Below, in pieces: positions 1 to 10,026 of a DNA stretch of 56,207 nt. This stretch comes from Flavobacteriaceae bacterium CG2_30_31_66 (GTDB taxonomy: Bacteria > Bacteroidota > Bacteroidia > Flavobacteriales > Flavobacteriaceae), in the NCBI GenBank assembly GCA_001873065.1, contig MNYM01000025.1, forward strand, positions 1 through 56,207, given 5' to 3'. The notes beneath the pieces were generated by a model, which did no database searches, had not been told where the DNA came from, and worked only from the letters and a program-made list of their open reading frames with translations. The translations under genes and the position numbers were made by a program. The number at the start of each line of letters is the position of its first letter. The stretch's first letter is position 1.

Positions 1-1
1 C

Positions 2-241
<240 letters not shown>

Positions 242-292
242 CAAAATTTTTGTCAGGTTTCCCTAACTTTGCAACTTATCAGAAACAAAATA

Positions 293-622
293 ATGCAAGA
301 CATTCAATTAAAAATTACAGATAGAAATGGGGTAACTCACGAAGTTATTGCTCCCACAGACATGGCTATGAATTTAATGGAAGTCACTCGTTCTTATGAA
401 TTGGCAGAGGAGGGAACCATTGGGATTTGTGGAGGAATGGCAATGTGTGCCTCTTGTCAATGTTATGTGATTTCTGATCACGATTTACCACCAAAATCTG
501 ATGAGGAAGAGGCAATGTTGGCAGAAGCATTTTATGTAAAAGATAATAGCAGACTGGGTTGTCAAATTCAAATGACCCCAGAATTGGATGGATTGGAAGT
601 CGAATTAGCACCTGAAGCTTAA
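293..622 (+). CDS. 2Fe-2S ferredoxin, adrenodoxin type
   Basis: Small electron carrier of 109 residues. Four cysteines at about 46, 52, 55 and 90 give C-x5-C-x2-C-x34-C, the ligand pattern of adrenodoxin/putidaredoxin-type 2Fe-2S ferredoxins (CGGMAMCASC is the core). The ATG at 293 is chosen over an upstream in-frame TTG at 269 because the family begins at this point and because the -7-like motif TAACTTTG (264-271) overlaps the longer start. It follows the reductase tail, its probable electron donor, and precedes cysE by 6 bases, so it may be co-transcribed with the cysteine genes. The physiological electron acceptor cannot be told from the sequence. Confidence 0.9.
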   Translation: MQDIQLKITDRNGVTHEVIAPTDMAMNLMEVTRSYELAEEGTIGICGGMAMCASCQCYVISDHDLPPKSDEEEAMLAEAFYVKDNSRLGCQIQMTPELDGLEVELAPEA

Positions 623-628
623 AAAAAG

Positions 629-1390
629 ATGAGAGAAACTACCATAATGAATACCGCAAAAGATTACAGCATGTGTTTAAGGGATGCTGTAGAAAATTTT
701 ACAAAAGAACTCATCAATGGTGTTTTTGACGAGCATTATCAATTGATTCATGGCGAAAATACGAAACAAAAATTTCTAAAAATTTTAGAAAGACTAGCAA
801 TTTCTGAAAGTGAAATTTTATGGAATGAATTTAAAAATTCATTTATGATTATCCGAAAAAAATTAGATTTAGATGCGCTTGCTGCGTTGAACAATGATCC
901 AGCAGCAAAAAGTTTGGAAGAAATTTATTTGGCTTATCCTGGTTTTTATGCCATTGCAGTTTATCGTTTAAGTCATCAATTATTGCAATTAAACGTCCCT
1001 GTTTTACCAAGAATGATGAGCGAATTTGCGCACAGATATACAGGAACAGATATTCACGCAGGCGCAGAAATTGGAGAATCTTTTTTTATTGATCATGCAA
1101 CAGGAATTGTCATTGGCGAAACTACCATCATCAAAAATAATGTGCAGATTTTTCAAGGAGTTACTTTGGGTGGATTGCAAGTAAAAAAAAGTTTGGCTTC
1201 TACCAAAAGACATCCAACCATTGAAAATAATGTCATCATTTATGCAAACGCCACTATTTTAGGTGGCAATGTGGTGATTGGAGAAAATTCAGTAATTGGT
1301 GCCAATGTTTGTATCAGAGAATCTATTCCAGAAAATTCTATTGTGACTGTTCAATACGAAAATAAAATATTTAAAAAAGAAAGATTATGA
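629..1390 (+). CDS. cysE: Serine O-acetyltransferase
   Basis: Transfers acetyl from acetyl-CoA to L-serine, the first step of cysteine synthesis. The 253-residue protein has a helical N-terminal half and a C-terminal left-handed beta-helix of hexapeptide repeats. The catalytic signature region reads DIHAGAEIGESFFIDHATGIVIGE (written here across residues about 140-163), with the His-Asp-type active site, followed by NVQIFQGVTLGG. An alternative start is the ATG at 647. The stop overlaps the start of cysM (ATGA), so the two are translationally coupled. It is the longer EpsC/CysE type rather than a sugar acetyltransferase. Confidence 0.92.
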   Translation: MRETTIMNTAKDYSMCLRDAVENFTKELINGVFDEHYQLIHGENTKQKFLKILERLAISESEILWNEFKNSFMIIRKKLDLDALAALNNDPAAKSLEEIYLAYPGFYAIAVYRLSHQLLQLNVPVLPRMMSEFAHRYTGTDIHAGAEIGESFFIDHATGIVIGETTIIKNNVQIFQGVTLGGLQVKKSLASTKRHPTIENNVIIYANATILGGNVVIGENSVIGANVCIRESIPENSIVTVQYENKIFKKERL

Positions 1391-2280
1391 AGACAAAAAG
1401 CATCATTGATTTTATAGGAAACACTCCCTTAGTGGAGGTTCAAAATATTTTTAAAAAAGACGGAGTTACTTTGTTATTAAAATTAGAAGGAAATAATCCT
1501 GGCGGAAGTGTGAAAGATAGGGCAGCATATAACATGATTAATGAAGCTATCAATAAAAAAAATATCAAAAAAGGCGATACTTTAGTCGAAGCAACTAGCG
1601 GAAATACGGGCATTGCATTGGCATTGATGGCGAAAGTTTTGGGTGTAAATATGGTGTTGGTGATGCCTGAAAATTCAACGATTGAAAGAGTGCAAACCAT
1701 GCGTGCCTATGGTGCAAAAGTAATTTTAACTCCAGCAGAATTGGGTATTGAGGGTTCACGTGATTATGCATTAAAATTAAAATACAAAAAAGGATATTAC
1801 AGACTAAATCAATTCGACAATCCTGACAATTCGAAAGCACATTACAAAACAACAGGTCCTGAAATTTGGAGAGATACTGATGGTGAAGTTACGCATTTTG
1901 TGTCCTCTATGGGAACTACAGGAACCATTATGGGCGTTTCTGATTATCTTAAAGAAAAAAATAAAAACATCACCATTGTTGGTGTTCAGCCAGATAGTGA
2001 TTCTAAAATTCCTGGAATCAGAAAATGGGGAGAAGAGTATATTCCTGCTATTTTTAACCGAAACAAGGTTGACGAAGTGTATGAAGTTACAGAAGCTGAA
2101 GCCAAAGCGATGACTCAAAGATTGGCAGTAGAAGAGGGAATTTTTGCAGGAATGAGCAGTGGAGGAAATGTTTTTTGTGCCCTTAAAGTTGCTGAAAAAC
2201 TAGACAGTGGCGTGGTTGTCGCCATTATTTGTGATAGGGGTGATCGTTATTTATCCTCAACTTTATTTGATAAAGTCTGA
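1387..2280 (+). CDS. cysM: Cysteine synthase B (O-acetylserine sulfhydrylase)
   Basis: PLP enzyme that replaces the acetyl group of O-acetylserine with sulfide (or thiosulfate in CysM) to make cysteine. Residues around NNPGGSVKDRAA hold the PLP lysine (about K43); EATSGNTGIALA is the substrate-binding loop and GTTGTIMG the phosphate cradle. The segment GVQPDSDSKIPGIRKWGEEY is characteristic of CysM rather than CysK. Length is 297 residues, normal for the subfamily. It overlaps cysE by 4 bases, placing both steps of cysteine synthesis in one unit. No terminator is obvious before the SAM riboswitch of metH. Confidence 0.93.
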   Translation: MKTKSIIDFIGNTPLVEVQNIFKKDGVTLLLKLEGNNPGGSVKDRAAYNMINEAINKKNIKKGDTLVEATSGNTGIALALMAKVLGVNMVLVMPENSTIERVQTMRAYGAKVILTPAELGIEGSRDYALKLKYKKGYYRLNQFDNPDNSKAHYKTTGPEIWRDTDGEVTHFVSSMGTTGTIMGVSDYLKEKNKNITIVGVQPDSDSKIPGIRKWGEEYIPAIFNRNKVDEVYEVTEAEAKAMTQRLAVEEGIFAGMSSGGNVFCALKVAEKLDSGVVVAIICDRGDRYLSSTLFDKV

Positions 2281-2355
2281 TTTTTAAAAACCAATAAATT
2301 CTACAAATAAAAAAATATTACGTTTCTTTGCAGTAAGTTCTAATACTTATTAAAA

Positions 2356-2480
2356 GTTATCACGAAAGGCAGAGGGATTAGACCCGTTGAAACCTTAGCA
2401 ACCTCCTTTTTTAAAAAGAAAAGGTGCTACATTCTACAAGAAATTACTAATTTTAAATTGGTATTTACTTGACAGATAAC
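2356..2480 (+). promoter_or_regulatory. SAM-I (S-box) riboswitch upstream of metH
   Basis: The conserved S-box core is visible: CACGAAAGGCAGAGGGA near the 5' end, GAAACCTTAGCAACC in the centre, then AAGGTGCTA and GACAGATAAC. Helix P1 closes perfectly between GTTATC (2356-2361) and GATAAC (2475-2480). S-box RNAs bind S-adenosylmethionine and switch off methionine genes. There is no U-tailed hairpin between 2481 and the metH ATG at 2531, so control by translation initiation or a non-intrinsic terminator is more likely than classical attenuation; that part is inference. Confidence 0.95.
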
Positions 2481-2530
2481 AGCGAAATCTCACACTTTCC
2501 TGATGACAAATTGATAAAAAAACATCAAAA

Positions 2531-3532
2531 ATGTCGAACATTTACAACGCTTTACAAGAGCGAATTTTAGTTTTAGATGGAGCAATGGGTACCATGCTTC
2601 AACAATATAAATTTACTGAAAGTGATTTTAGAGGCGAACGTTTCAAAAATTATCCAACTTCGTTGCAAGGCAATAATGATTTGCTTTCCATTACGCAACC
2701 TCATGCTATCAAAGCAGTTCATGCCCAATATTTTGAGGCGGGTGCTGATATTGTTGAAACCAATACTTTTTCTGGAACCACGATTGCCATGGCAGATTAT
2801 CACATGGAAGATTTGGTGTATGAATTGAATTTTCAATCTGCAAAATTAGCACGTGAAATTGCTGATGAATTTACCGCAAAAGAACCTCACAAACCAAGAT
2901 TTGTTGCGGGTTCTATTGGCCCAACCAACAAAACCGCAAGCATGTCTCCTGATGTGAATGACCCTGGTTTTAGAGCTGTTACTTTCAACGATTTGCGAAT
3001 TGCCTATAAGCAACAAGTAGAAGCATTGTTGGATGGTGGAGTTGATTTATTATTAGTTGAAACCGTTTTTGATACTCTCAATGCAAAAGCAGCATTATTT
3101 GCGATTGAAGAAGTAAAAGACGACCGAAAAATTGAGGTCCCAATCATGTTGAGTGGCACTATTACTGATGCTTCTGGAAGAACACTTTCTGGACAAACAG
3201 CAGAGGCTTTTTTGATTTCGGTTTCTCATATTCCGCTATTATCTGTTGGATTTAATTGCGCGTTAGGAGCCAATTTATTGCAACCACATTTAGAAGCCAT
3301 TGCCAATAAAACGGATTTTGCTATTTCTGCACATCCCAATGCTGGTTTGCCAAATGCATTTGGAGAATATGACGAAACTCCTGAAGAAATGGGCGAACAA
3401 ATTGAGGAGTATTTAAAGAAAAATCTCATCAATATCATTGGTGGATGTTGTGGTACAACTCCTGAACATATCAGAATTATTGCGAATATAGCAGCGAAAT
3501 ATAAACCTAGAGTTCATCCTGCAAGGTTTTAA
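2531..3532 (+). CDS. metH: Methionine synthase, homocysteine-binding module (split MetH part 1)
   Basis: First half of cobalamin-dependent methionine synthase, 333 residues, equal to the N-terminal homocysteine S-methyltransferase domain of full MetH. It starts with the family motif [14 protein letters not shown] and carries the zinc-binding cysteines in GFNCALG and in [11 protein letters not shown] (residues about 306-307). The next gene encodes the folate, cobalamin and reactivation domains, so the enzyme must assemble from two polypeptides. The SAM-I riboswitch directly upstream controls the unit. A stand-alone MmuM-type methyltransferase is the alternative, but 24-base spacing to the MetH remainder argues for split MetH, an arrangement common in Flavobacteriia. 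Confidence 0.93.
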   Translation: MSNIYNALQERILVLDGAMGTMLQQYKFTESDFRGERFKNYPTSLQGNNDLLSITQPHAIKAVHAQYFEAGADIVETNTFSGTTIAMADYHMEDLVYELNFQSAKLAREIADEFTAKEPHKPRFVAGSIGPTNKTASMSPDVNDPGFRAVTFNDLRIAYKQQVEALLDGGVDLLLVETVFDTLNAKAALFAIEEVKDDRKIEVPIMLSGTITDASGRTLSGQTAEAFLISVSHIPLLSVGFNCALGANLLQPHLEAIANKTDFAISAHPNAGLPNAFGEYDETPEEMGEQIEEYLKKNLINIIGGCCGTTPEHIRIIANIAAKYKPRVHPARF

Positions 3533-3556
3533 AACCTTTTAGGCATTTAATAAAAT

Positions 3557-6241
3557 ATGAAAATAAAACAAACACGCTTTCTAAATCTCTCAGGACTAGA
3601 ACCACTAATCCTTAACGAAAACAGCAATTTTATCAATGTTGGTGAGCGTACAAACGTGGCTGGTTCTCGTCAGTTTTTACGATTGATTAAAGATGAAAAA
3701 TTTGATGAAGCACTTGAAATTGCAAGACATCAAGTGGATGGTGGTGCACAAATTATCGACATCAATATGGATGATGGTTTGATTGATGGCAAAGAATCCA
3801 TGATTCGTTTTCTAAATCTCATTGCTGCTGAACCAGATATTTGCAAAGTTCCCATTATGATTGACAGCTCAAAATGGGAAATTATCGAAGCTGGATTGCA
3901 AGTAGTTCAAGGAAAATGTGTGGTGAATTCCATTTCATTAAAAGAAGGTGAAGAAAAGTTTATTTGGGCAGCCACTCAAATCAAACGTTATGGAGCTGCA
4001 GTCATTGTGATGGCTTTTGACGAAGTTGGTCAGGCTGATAATTATGAAAGACGTATTGAAATTGCCAAACGTTCTTATGATATTTTAGTCAATAAAGTTC
4101 ATTTTCCTTCTGAAGACATCATTTTCGATTTGAATATTTTTCCTGTAGCAACAGGAATGGATGAGCATAAATTGAATGCGCTCGATTTTATCAAAGCCAC
4201 AAAATGGGTGAGAGAAAATCTGCCCAATGTTTCAGTAAGTGGAGGTGTTAGCAATGTGTCATTTTCGTTTCGTGGCAATGATTCTGTGCGCGAAGCCATG
4301 CATTCTGTGTTTTTATATCACGCCATTCAAGCTGGCATGAACATTGGAATTGTCAATCCAGCAATGTTGGAAGTATATGACGAAATTCCGAAAGATTTAT
4401 TGGAACGAGTTGAAGATGTTATCCTCAATAAACGTGAAGATGCTACAGAACGTTTGCTTGATTTTGCTGAAACTGTCAAAGGAAAATCTGTCGAAAAAAC
4501 TGCTGATTTGTCTTGGAGAGAAGGTGCATTGCAAGACAAAATTACGCATGCCTTGGTCAAAGGAATTGATGCTTTTATCATTGAAGACGTTGAACAAGCA
4601 AGACAAGAAGCTGCAAAACCCATTGATGTTATTGAAGGGAATTTAATGATTGGAATGAATGTGGTTGGAGATTTATTTGGCGCTGGAAAAATGTTTTTAC
4701 CTCAAGTAGTAAAATCTGCAAGAGTCATGAAAAAAGCAGTAGGCTATTTAAATCCGTTTATTGAAGCTGAAAAAACAGACAAACAAGAACCTGTTGGAAA
4801 AATTTTGATGGCAACTGTGAAAGGGGATGTGCACGATATTGGAAAAAATATTGTGAGTGTGGTGTTGGCTTGTAATAACTACGAAATTGTTGATTTAGGC
4901 GTGATGGTTCCTCCAGAAAAAATCATTGAAACTGCCAAAAGAGAAAAAGTAGATGCCATTGGATTGAGTGGATTGATCACACCTTCTTTAGATGAAATGG
5001 TCTATTTAGCCAAAGAAATGGAACGTCAAAATTTTGAAGTGCCATTGTTAATTGGTGGTGCAACTACTTCAAAAGCGCACACAGCTGTAAAAATTGATAC
5101 TCAATATAAAAATGCAGTAGTTCATGTGAATGATGCATCAAGAGCTGTGACTGTTGTGGGAGATTTGTTGAACAAGAAAACGTCACAAGAATATGTTGCC
5201 AATATCAAAAAAGAATATGATGTATTTAGAACACAGTTTTTAAAACGTGGCAAAGAAAAAAATTACATCTCTATTGAAGAAGCTCGAAAAAGAAAATATA
5301 CAATTGATTGGAAAACGTCTCGAATTGTAAAACCCAAAGAACTCGGAATTCAAGTTTTTGAGCAATTGAGTTTGAAGGATTTAATGCCTTACATTGACTG
5401 GAGTCCGTTTTTTAGAAGTTGGGATTTGCATGGCAAGTTTCCTGATATTTTAAAAGACGAAATTGTAGGAAATCAAGCCACGGAATTGTACGAAGATGCA
5501 CAAAAAATGCTCCAACAAATTGTGGCAAAACAGCAATTAAAACCCAAAGCTATTTTCGGATTGTTTGAAGCAAATTCCATTAATGATGATGATATTTCAG
5601 TCATGAAAAAAGGAAAAGAAATCGCTATTTTTAGAACATTACGTCAGCAATTATCAAAAAGAGAAGGCATTCCAAACATTGCTTTGGCTGATTTTATTGC
5701 TCCAAAAGACACAGAAAAAACCGATTATATTGGTACTTTTTGTGTGAGCATTTTTGGGGCTCAAGAATTGGCAGAAAGTTATAGAGCCCAAGAAGATGAT
5801 TATAACGGAATTATGGTTCAAGCGATTGCAGATCGTTTTGCAGAAGCATTTGCGGAATATTTACATCATCAAATCCGAACAAAACATTGGGGATATGATG
5901 CTGATGAACAATTGACAAACAGCGATTTAATTCAAGAAAAATACAAAGGAATTCGTCCAGCACCTGGATATCCTGCGTGTCCAGATCATTTGGAAAAAGA
6001 AACCATTTGGCAATTGTTGGATGTGGGAAATCAAATTGGTGTAACGTTGACAGAAAGTTTGGCAATGTGGCCTGCAGCTTCCGTTTCTGGATATTATTTT
6101 GGAAATTCGGAAGCTAAGTATTTTGGATTGGGAAAAATTACAGACGATCAAGTATCTGATTATGCAAAAAGAAAAGGCATTTCAAAAGAAAAAGCAATAA
6201 AGTGGTTGTATCCTGCATTGGCAAATGAAAGCCCATCCTAA
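3557..6241 (+). CDS. metH: Methionine synthase, folate/cobalamin/AdoMet modules (split MetH part 2)
   Basis: 894-residue protein with the remaining MetH domains in order: pterin-binding domain ([14 protein letters not shown], then [17 protein letters not shown]); B12 cap ([21 protein letters not shown]); B12-binding Rossmann domain with the cobalt ligand His in [12 protein letters not shown] (about residue 425); and the AdoMet-binding reactivation domain with GYPACPDH near residue 800. It methylates cobalamin from 5-methyltetrahydrofolate and passes the methyl to homocysteine held by the preceding gene product. The last codons and stop lie inside a short G/C-rich hairpin repeat, suggesting that the C-terminus was reshaped by the repeat. 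Confidence 0.95.
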   Translation: MKIKQTRFLNLSGLEPLILNENSNFINVGERTNVAGSRQFLRLIKDEKFDEALEIARHQVDGGAQIIDINMDDGLIDGKESMIRFLNLIAAEPDICKVPIMIDSSKWEIIEAGLQVVQGKCVVNSISLKEGEEKFIWAATQIKRYGAAVIVMAFDEVGQADNYERRIEIAKRSYDILVNKVHFPSEDIIFDLNIFPVATGMDEHKLNALDFIKATKWVRENLPNVSVSGGVSNVSFSFRGNDSVREAMHSVFLYHAIQAGMNIGIVNPAMLEVYDEIPKDLLERVEDVILNKREDATERLLDFAETVKGKSVEKTADLSWREGALQDKITHALVKGIDAFIIEDVEQARQEAAKPIDVIEGNLMIGMNVVGDLFGAGKMFLPQVVKSARVMKKAVGYLNPFIEAEKTDKQEPVGKILMATVKGDVHDIGKNIVSVVLACNNYEIVDLGVMVPPEKIIETAKREKVDAIGLSGLITPSLDEMVYLAKEMERQNFEVPLLIGGATTSKAHTAVKIDTQYKNAVVHVNDASRAVTVVGDLLNKKTSQEYVANIKKEYDVFRTQFLKRGKEKNYISIEEARKRKYTIDWKTSRIVKPKELGIQVFEQLSLKDLMPYIDWSPFFRSWDLHGKFPDILKDEIVGNQATELYEDAQKMLQQIVAKQQLKPKAIFGLFEANSINDDDISVMKKGKEIAIFRTLRQQLSKREGIPNIALADFIAPKDTEKTDYIGTFCVSIFGAQELAESYRAQEDDYNGIMVQAIADRFAEAFAEYLHHQIRTKHWGYDADEQLTNSDLIQEKYKGIRPAPGYPACPDHLEKETIWQLLDVGNQIGVTLTESLAMWPAASVSGYYFGNSEAKYFGLGKITDDQVSDYAKRKGISKEKAIKWLYPALANESPS

Positions 6242-6360
6242 CCTTCCCAAAGGGAAGGAACACTCTTGTGGAAAGATGATTGGAAAGAAAATTGAAAATA
6301 TAAATAACTAAATTCTTATTTCGCCCGAGTAAGAATTCCCCCACTTGGGGGTTAGGGGGC
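6231..6360. repeat. Pair of outward-facing G/C-rich hairpin repeats between metH and metF
   Basis: The left copy (6231-6261) has the hairpin CCTTCCC-AAA-GGGAAGG preceded by CCATCCTAA. The right copy (6335-6360) has CCCCC-ACTT-GGGGG followed by TTAGGGGGC. Read on opposite strands they share the layout hairpin, TTAGG, then a G run and C, so they form an inverted pair around about 75 bases of AT-rich DNA. The left copy supplies the metH stop codon. The arrangement resembles a miniature or REP-type element; no transposase belongs to it here. Confidence 0.6.
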
Positions 6361-6368
6361 ATAGGCTT

Positions 6369-7325
6369 ATGAAAATAACAGATCACATCAAAAATTCAAA
6401 TGGGAAAACCTTGTTTTCCTTTGAAATTATTCCGCCAAAAAAAGGCAATAGCATTCAAGAATTATACAATAATATTGATCCATTAATGGAGTTCAATCCA
6501 CCTTTTATTGATGTGACAACGTCAAGAGAAGAGTACATTTACATCAGTAAAGAGAATGGATTGTTAGAGCGAAAAATCACTAGAATGCGTCCAGGAACAG
6601 TGGGAATTTGTGCGGCAATCAAGCATAAATACAACGTAGATCCAGTACCTCATGTATTGTGTGGAGGTTTTACCAGAGAAGAAACAGAATACCTTTTGGT
6701 AGATTGTCATTATCTTGGAATTGACAATGTCATGGCGTTGAGAGGTGATGCCATGAGTCATCAAAAATATTTTGAACCTATAGAAGGTGGTCATGAATAT
6801 GCGAGAGATCTGGTGGCACAAATCCGTGATTTAAATGCTGGAAAATATTTGAATGATGTTCAAGAAAGTACTGATAAAACTGATTTTTGTGTGGGTGTTG
6901 CTGGTTATCCTGAAAAACATTTAGAAGCGCCTTCATTGCAAACTGATTTAAAACGTTTGAAAGAAAAAGTTGATGCTGGCTCAGATTATATCGTAACTCA
7001 AATGTTTTTCGACAATAGTAAATACTTCGAATTTGTAGATGCAGCAAAAAATATGGGGATTCATATTCCTATAATTCCGGGAATAAAACCATTGGCTGTA
7101 AAACGACATTTGCAGTTGTTACCTCAAGTTTTCAGAATTGATTTGCCAGAAAGTTTAATCACTGAAGTAGAAAAATGTACTACAAATTCGCAGGTAAAAG
7201 AAGTTGGAATTGAATGGGCAATTCAACAATCCAAAGAATTACTAGCAGCTGGAGTGCCTGTTTTACACTACTATTCTATGGGAAAAAGCGATAATATTCG
7301 TGAAATTGCGGCGAAAGTATTTTAA
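6369..7325 (+). CDS. metF: 5,10-methylenetetrahydrofolate reductase
   Basis: FAD enzyme that reduces methylene-THF to 5-methyl-THF, the methyl donor used by the MetH pair upstream. The 318-residue product opens with the TIM-barrel motif TLFSFEIIPPKKG and has HVLCGGFTREETEYLL, NVMALRGD and DYIVTQMFFDN, all typical MetF blocks that bind FAD and folate. The ATG at 6369 is preferred over the in-frame GTG-type start at 6345 because the upstream codons come from the hairpin repeat. Its position after metH suggests that it shares the riboswitch-controlled transcript, if the repeat does not terminate it. Confidence 0.94.
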   Translation: MKITDHIKNSNGKTLFSFEIIPPKKGNSIQELYNNIDPLMEFNPPFIDVTTSREEYIYISKENGLLERKITRMRPGTVGICAAIKHKYNVDPVPHVLCGGFTREETEYLLVDCHYLGIDNVMALRGDAMSHQKYFEPIEGGHEYARDLVAQIRDLNAGKYLNDVQESTDKTDFCVGVAGYPEKHLEAPSLQTDLKRLKEKVDAGSDYIVTQMFFDNSKYFEFVDAAKNMGIHIPIIPGIKPLAVKRHLQLLPQVFRIDLPESLITEVEKCTTNSQVKEVGIEWAIQQSKELLAAGVPVLHYYSMGKSDNIREIAAKVF

Positions 7326-7445
7326 TTGTAAGAATAACTTCAATTGATAGACAAATAGTAAAAAGCAATTTTTTGAAATCTTCAAAGTAAATAAATTGTG
7401 TACTTTTGTGTTTAATTAATTGATTAATAAACTAAATTATATAAA

Positions 7446-7763
7446 ATGGCATTAGAAATAACAGATGCAACTTTTGAAGAAGTTGTTTTAAAATCAGACA
7501 AACCAGTATTGGTGGATTTTTGGGCTGCTTGGTGTGGACCATGCAGAATGGTTGGGCCTATCGTTGACGAAATTCACGCAGAATACGAAGGAAAAGCAAT
7601 CGTTGGAAAAGTAGATGTGGATGCAAATCAAGAGTTTGCAGCAAAATACGGTGTAAGAAATATTCCAACTGTCTTGATTTTCAAAAACGGCGAAGTTGTT
7701 GATAAACAAGTAGGTGTTGCTCCAAAAAATGTGTACATAAGCAAAATTGATGCTGCTTTATAG
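7446..7763 (+). CDS. trxA: Thioredoxin
   Basis: Cytoplasmic disulfide reductase of 105 residues, the normal length. The active site is WCGPC with Cys30 and Cys33 inside [15 protein letters not shown], and the cis-proline lies in [12 protein letters not shown]. It has its own promoter region: TACTTTTG at 7401-7408 matches the Bacteroidota -7 element, though no TTG sits at the ideal -33 spacing. A strong intrinsic terminator follows at once, so the gene is monocistronic. Confidence 0.96.
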   Translation: MALEITDATFEEVVLKSDKPVLVDFWAAWCGPCRMVGPIVDEIHAEYEGKAIVGKVDVDANQEFAAKYGVRNIPTVLIFKNGEVVDKQVGVAPKNVYISKIDAAL

Positions 7764-7790
7764 TAGTAATTAACAATTTATATATTGTAT

Positions 7791-7819
7791 AAGGTTTGGC
7801 TAAAGTCAAACCTTTTTTT
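7791..7819 (+). terminator. Intrinsic terminator of trxA
   Basis: AAGGTTTG (7791-7798) and CAAACCTT (7807-7814) form an 8-bp stem with an 8-base loop, followed by a T run. Confidence 0.9.
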
Positions 7820-7881
7820 ATTTTTAAATCGATTTTAAACCTCAATTTATAATCCATGTTTACAAAAAACTTCATAAAAAA

Positions 7882-8802
7882 ATGCATCTTTCAGAAATTC
7901 AATATACAGAAATCAAAAACCTCGATTTGTTAGCAAAACAAGTAGTAGAGGGTTTTATTACAGGAATGCATAAAAGTCCGTTTCACGGATTTTCAGTAGA
8001 GTTTTCTGAGCATAAATTATACAACAAAGGTGAAAGTACACGTCATATTGATTGGAAATTATTTGCTAAAACAGAGAAGTTATATACAAAAAAATACGAA
8101 GAAGAAACCAATTTACGCTGTCATATTATTATTGATAATTCAGCATCCATGCACTTTCCGATTGTTAAAACACAAAAATTAGATTCTCTGAATAAAATTG
8201 GCTTTTCAGCAGTGGCAGCAGCCTGTTTGATGGAAATTTTAAAAAGACAAAGAGATGCAGTTGGATTGAGTATTTATTCAGATTCGTATGAATATTATGC
8301 CCCCGAAAAAGGGAGTGAACGTCATCGAAAAATGGTGTTGCATCAATTAGAGCAATTGTTAGAATCAACTTCAAAAACAACCACAGATACCTATAAATAT
8401 TTACACGAAATTGCCGAAAAAATTCATAGACGTTCGCTTATTTTTTTATTTACAGATATGTTTCAGTCAAAGCAAGAAAATGAAAAGTTATTTGAGGCTT
8501 TACGTCATTTAAAATTCAATAAACATGAGGTTATTTTGTTTCATACTTTTGATGGGAAACTAGAATTGAACTTTGATTTTGACAATTCACCCAAAAAATT
8601 GATAGATGTTGAAACGGGTGAAGAGATTGATATTTATGCAGAAAATATACAAGAAAAATACAAAACTTTAGTAGATAATTACTTTAAAGAATTGAAAAAT
8701 AAATGTTTACAATATAAAATAGATTATGTCCCAGTTGATATTCAAAAAGGATTTTTTTCGGTATTAACAAGCTATTTAATAAGCCGAAGAAATTTTTTAT
8801 AA
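7882..8802 (+). CDS. DUF58 domain protein (vWA-like)
   Basis: 306-residue soluble protein. The N-terminal part has the DUF58 signature GFSVEFSEHKLYNKGESTRHIDWKLFAKT, described here as residues about 35-64, and continues into a von Willebrand A-like fold with CHIIIDNSASMHFP, a DxSxS metal-site motif. DUF58 proteins usually lie next to MoxR AAA ATPases and BatA/BatB membrane proteins and are thought to act with them as chaperones or in envelope stress. Here no moxR or bat gene is adjacent, so the partner, if any, is elsewhere. The exact role is unknown. The ATG at 7882 is preceded by an AT-rich leader after the trxA terminator. Confidence 0.85.
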   Translation: MHLSEIQYTEIKNLDLLAKQVVEGFITGMHKSPFHGFSVEFSEHKLYNKGESTRHIDWKLFAKTEKLYTKKYEEETNLRCHIIIDNSASMHFPIVKTQKLDSLNKIGFSAVAAACLMEILKRQRDAVGLSIYSDSYEYYAPEKGSERHRKMVLHQLEQLLESTSKTTTDTYKYLHEIAEKIHRRSLIFLFTDMFQSKQENEKLFEALRHLKFNKHEVILFHTFDGKLELNFDFDNSPKKLIDVETGEEIDIYAENIQEKYKTLVDNYFKELKNKCLQYKIDYVPVDIQKGFFSVLTSYLISRRNFL

Positions 8803-8866
8803 ATTTCTTTGTCAGTAAGAAAAACAAGACTATATTTGCATCCGCTAACAAGAAATTCATAGCAAC

Positions 8867-8940
8867 GGTTTGGTAGTTCAGTTGGTTAGAATACATGCCT
8901 GTCACGCATGGGGTCGCGGGTTCGAGTCCCGTCCAGACCG
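8867..8940 (+). tRNA. tRNA-Asp (GTC)
   Basis: A 74-base cloverleaf: acceptor GGTTTGG pairs with CCAGACC plus discriminator G; D arm AGTTCAGTTGGTTAGAA; anticodon stem CATGC/GCATG around the loop CTGTCAC, giving anticodon GTC; T arm GCGGG-TTCGAGT-CCCGT. CCA is not encoded. An intrinsic terminator follows directly. Confidence 0.97.
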
Positions 8941-8941
8941 C

Positions 8942-8985
8942 AAAAACCTTAAAAGTGGAAAAACTTTTGAGGTTTTTTCTTTTTT
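8942..8985 (+). terminator. Terminator after tRNA-Asp
   Basis: CCTTAAAAGT (8947-8956) pairs with ACTTTTGAGG (8963-8972) around GGAAAA, flanked by A and T runs. Confidence 0.85.
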
Positions 8986-9030
8986 AGAGATGGCTTATAT
9001 TAATTTTCTTGAGTAGTTGGTTTTATCATT

Positions 9031-10026
9031 TTAGCCCAATTTATTAGCAAGTCGTTTTGCCAAATTATCAATCGCTTTTTCACCTGCCAATTCTGCAATC
9101 CATTTTTTGGGGATGCCATCAAAACCATACCATATTCCACAAAGCCCCCCAGTTACAGCCGCTGTTGTATCTGTGTCTTCGCCCAAATTCACGGCTCTCA
9201 AAACAGCATCTTTATAATTTTCAGTGGTGAGCAAGCACCAAATACTGGCTTCAAGTGTATGAATTACATAGCCACTGCTCAAAATTTCAGAAGCCTCTAA
9301 TTTGTAGATGTTTCCTTTTAGCAAACGGTCAAAGAGGGCAATTTCACTTTTATTGATGGACAAAGTTTCCAAATGATTGGTTACTTCCGATTGTAGATTC
9401 CTATAAATCTCAAACGGATGCTGTTTCATCAATAGTTGTCTTGCAAACTCTAAATAATAAAAACAGGCAATTACTGAGCGAATATGTCCATGTGTGATGG
9501 ACGAAACTTTTTTGCAAATTTCAAATCGTTCTGAAATGGGTTTTTGATAAAGATAGAAGAGGAGTGGCAAAATGCGCATCAACGAACCATTACCATTGGA
9601 ATTGATGTCAAAACCACCTGCCAATTCAGCTCTTTCGCCTTTTGCAATGCGCTCAATAGCTTGCCTTGTTGCAAAACCGATGTCAAAAACTTCGCCTCTA
9701 GCAGTCCAATAGTTTTCGGTATACCAACTCACAAAATGTTGTCCAATGAGTTGTATATCAAAGTCTTTGGTCAATGCTTCTGCCAAGCAAAACGTCAATG
9801 AACTATCATCAGACCAAGTGCCAGCAGGTTGAAAATACGTGCCATCCGCTCTCATATTCGTTACTGAATTTTTGGCAAGTTGTTCTCGATTCATAAACTC
9901 TACAGGCACGCCCAAAGCATCACCCACAGCCACCCCAAAAAGAGCTCCTTTGATGGTATAAGTCAATGCTGCTTTTTTTGGATGCAATAGTTGTATCAAC
10001 TGCTTTTGAATGTTGGAGATTTTCAT
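9031..10026 (-). CDS. ADP-ribosylglycohydrolase family protein
   Basis: 331-residue DraG/ARH-type hydrolase that removes ADP-ribose from proteins or small acceptors. The dinuclear metal site motifs are present: GALFGVAVGDALGVP near residue 27, TWSDDSSLTFCLAEAL (the T-x-D-D motif) near 68, and GEDTDTTAAVTGGLCG near 285. ARH family members need these Asp residues for Mg binding. No dinitrogenase reductase or ADP-ribosyltransferase lies nearby, so the substrate is unknown. The start ATG overlaps the stop of an upstream decayed lipoprotein fragment (ATGA), as though it once ended an operon. Confidence 0.9.
   Translation of the reverse strand: MKISNIQKQLIQLLHPKKAALTYTIKGALFGVAVGDALGVPVEFMNREQLAKNSVTNMRADGTYFQPAGTWSDDSSLTFCLAEALTKDFDIQLIGQHFVSWYTENYWTARGEVFDIGFATRQAIERIAKGERAELAGGFDINSNGNGSLMRILPLLFYLYQKPISERFEICKKVSSITHGHIRSVIACFYYLEFARQLLMKQHPFEIYRNLQSEVTNHLETLSINKSEIALFDRLLKGNIYKLEASEILSSGYVIHTLEASIWCLLTTENYKDAVLRAVNLGEDTDTTAAVTGGLCGIWYGFDGIPKKWIAELAGEKAIDNLAKRLANKLG

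Noticed and set aside
8867..8940. tRNA-Asp as an integration site of a genomic island
   Set aside because: No duplicated tRNA 3' end or integrase was seen downstream, and the next gene is an ordinary ADP-ribosylglycohydrolase followed by housekeeping genes.
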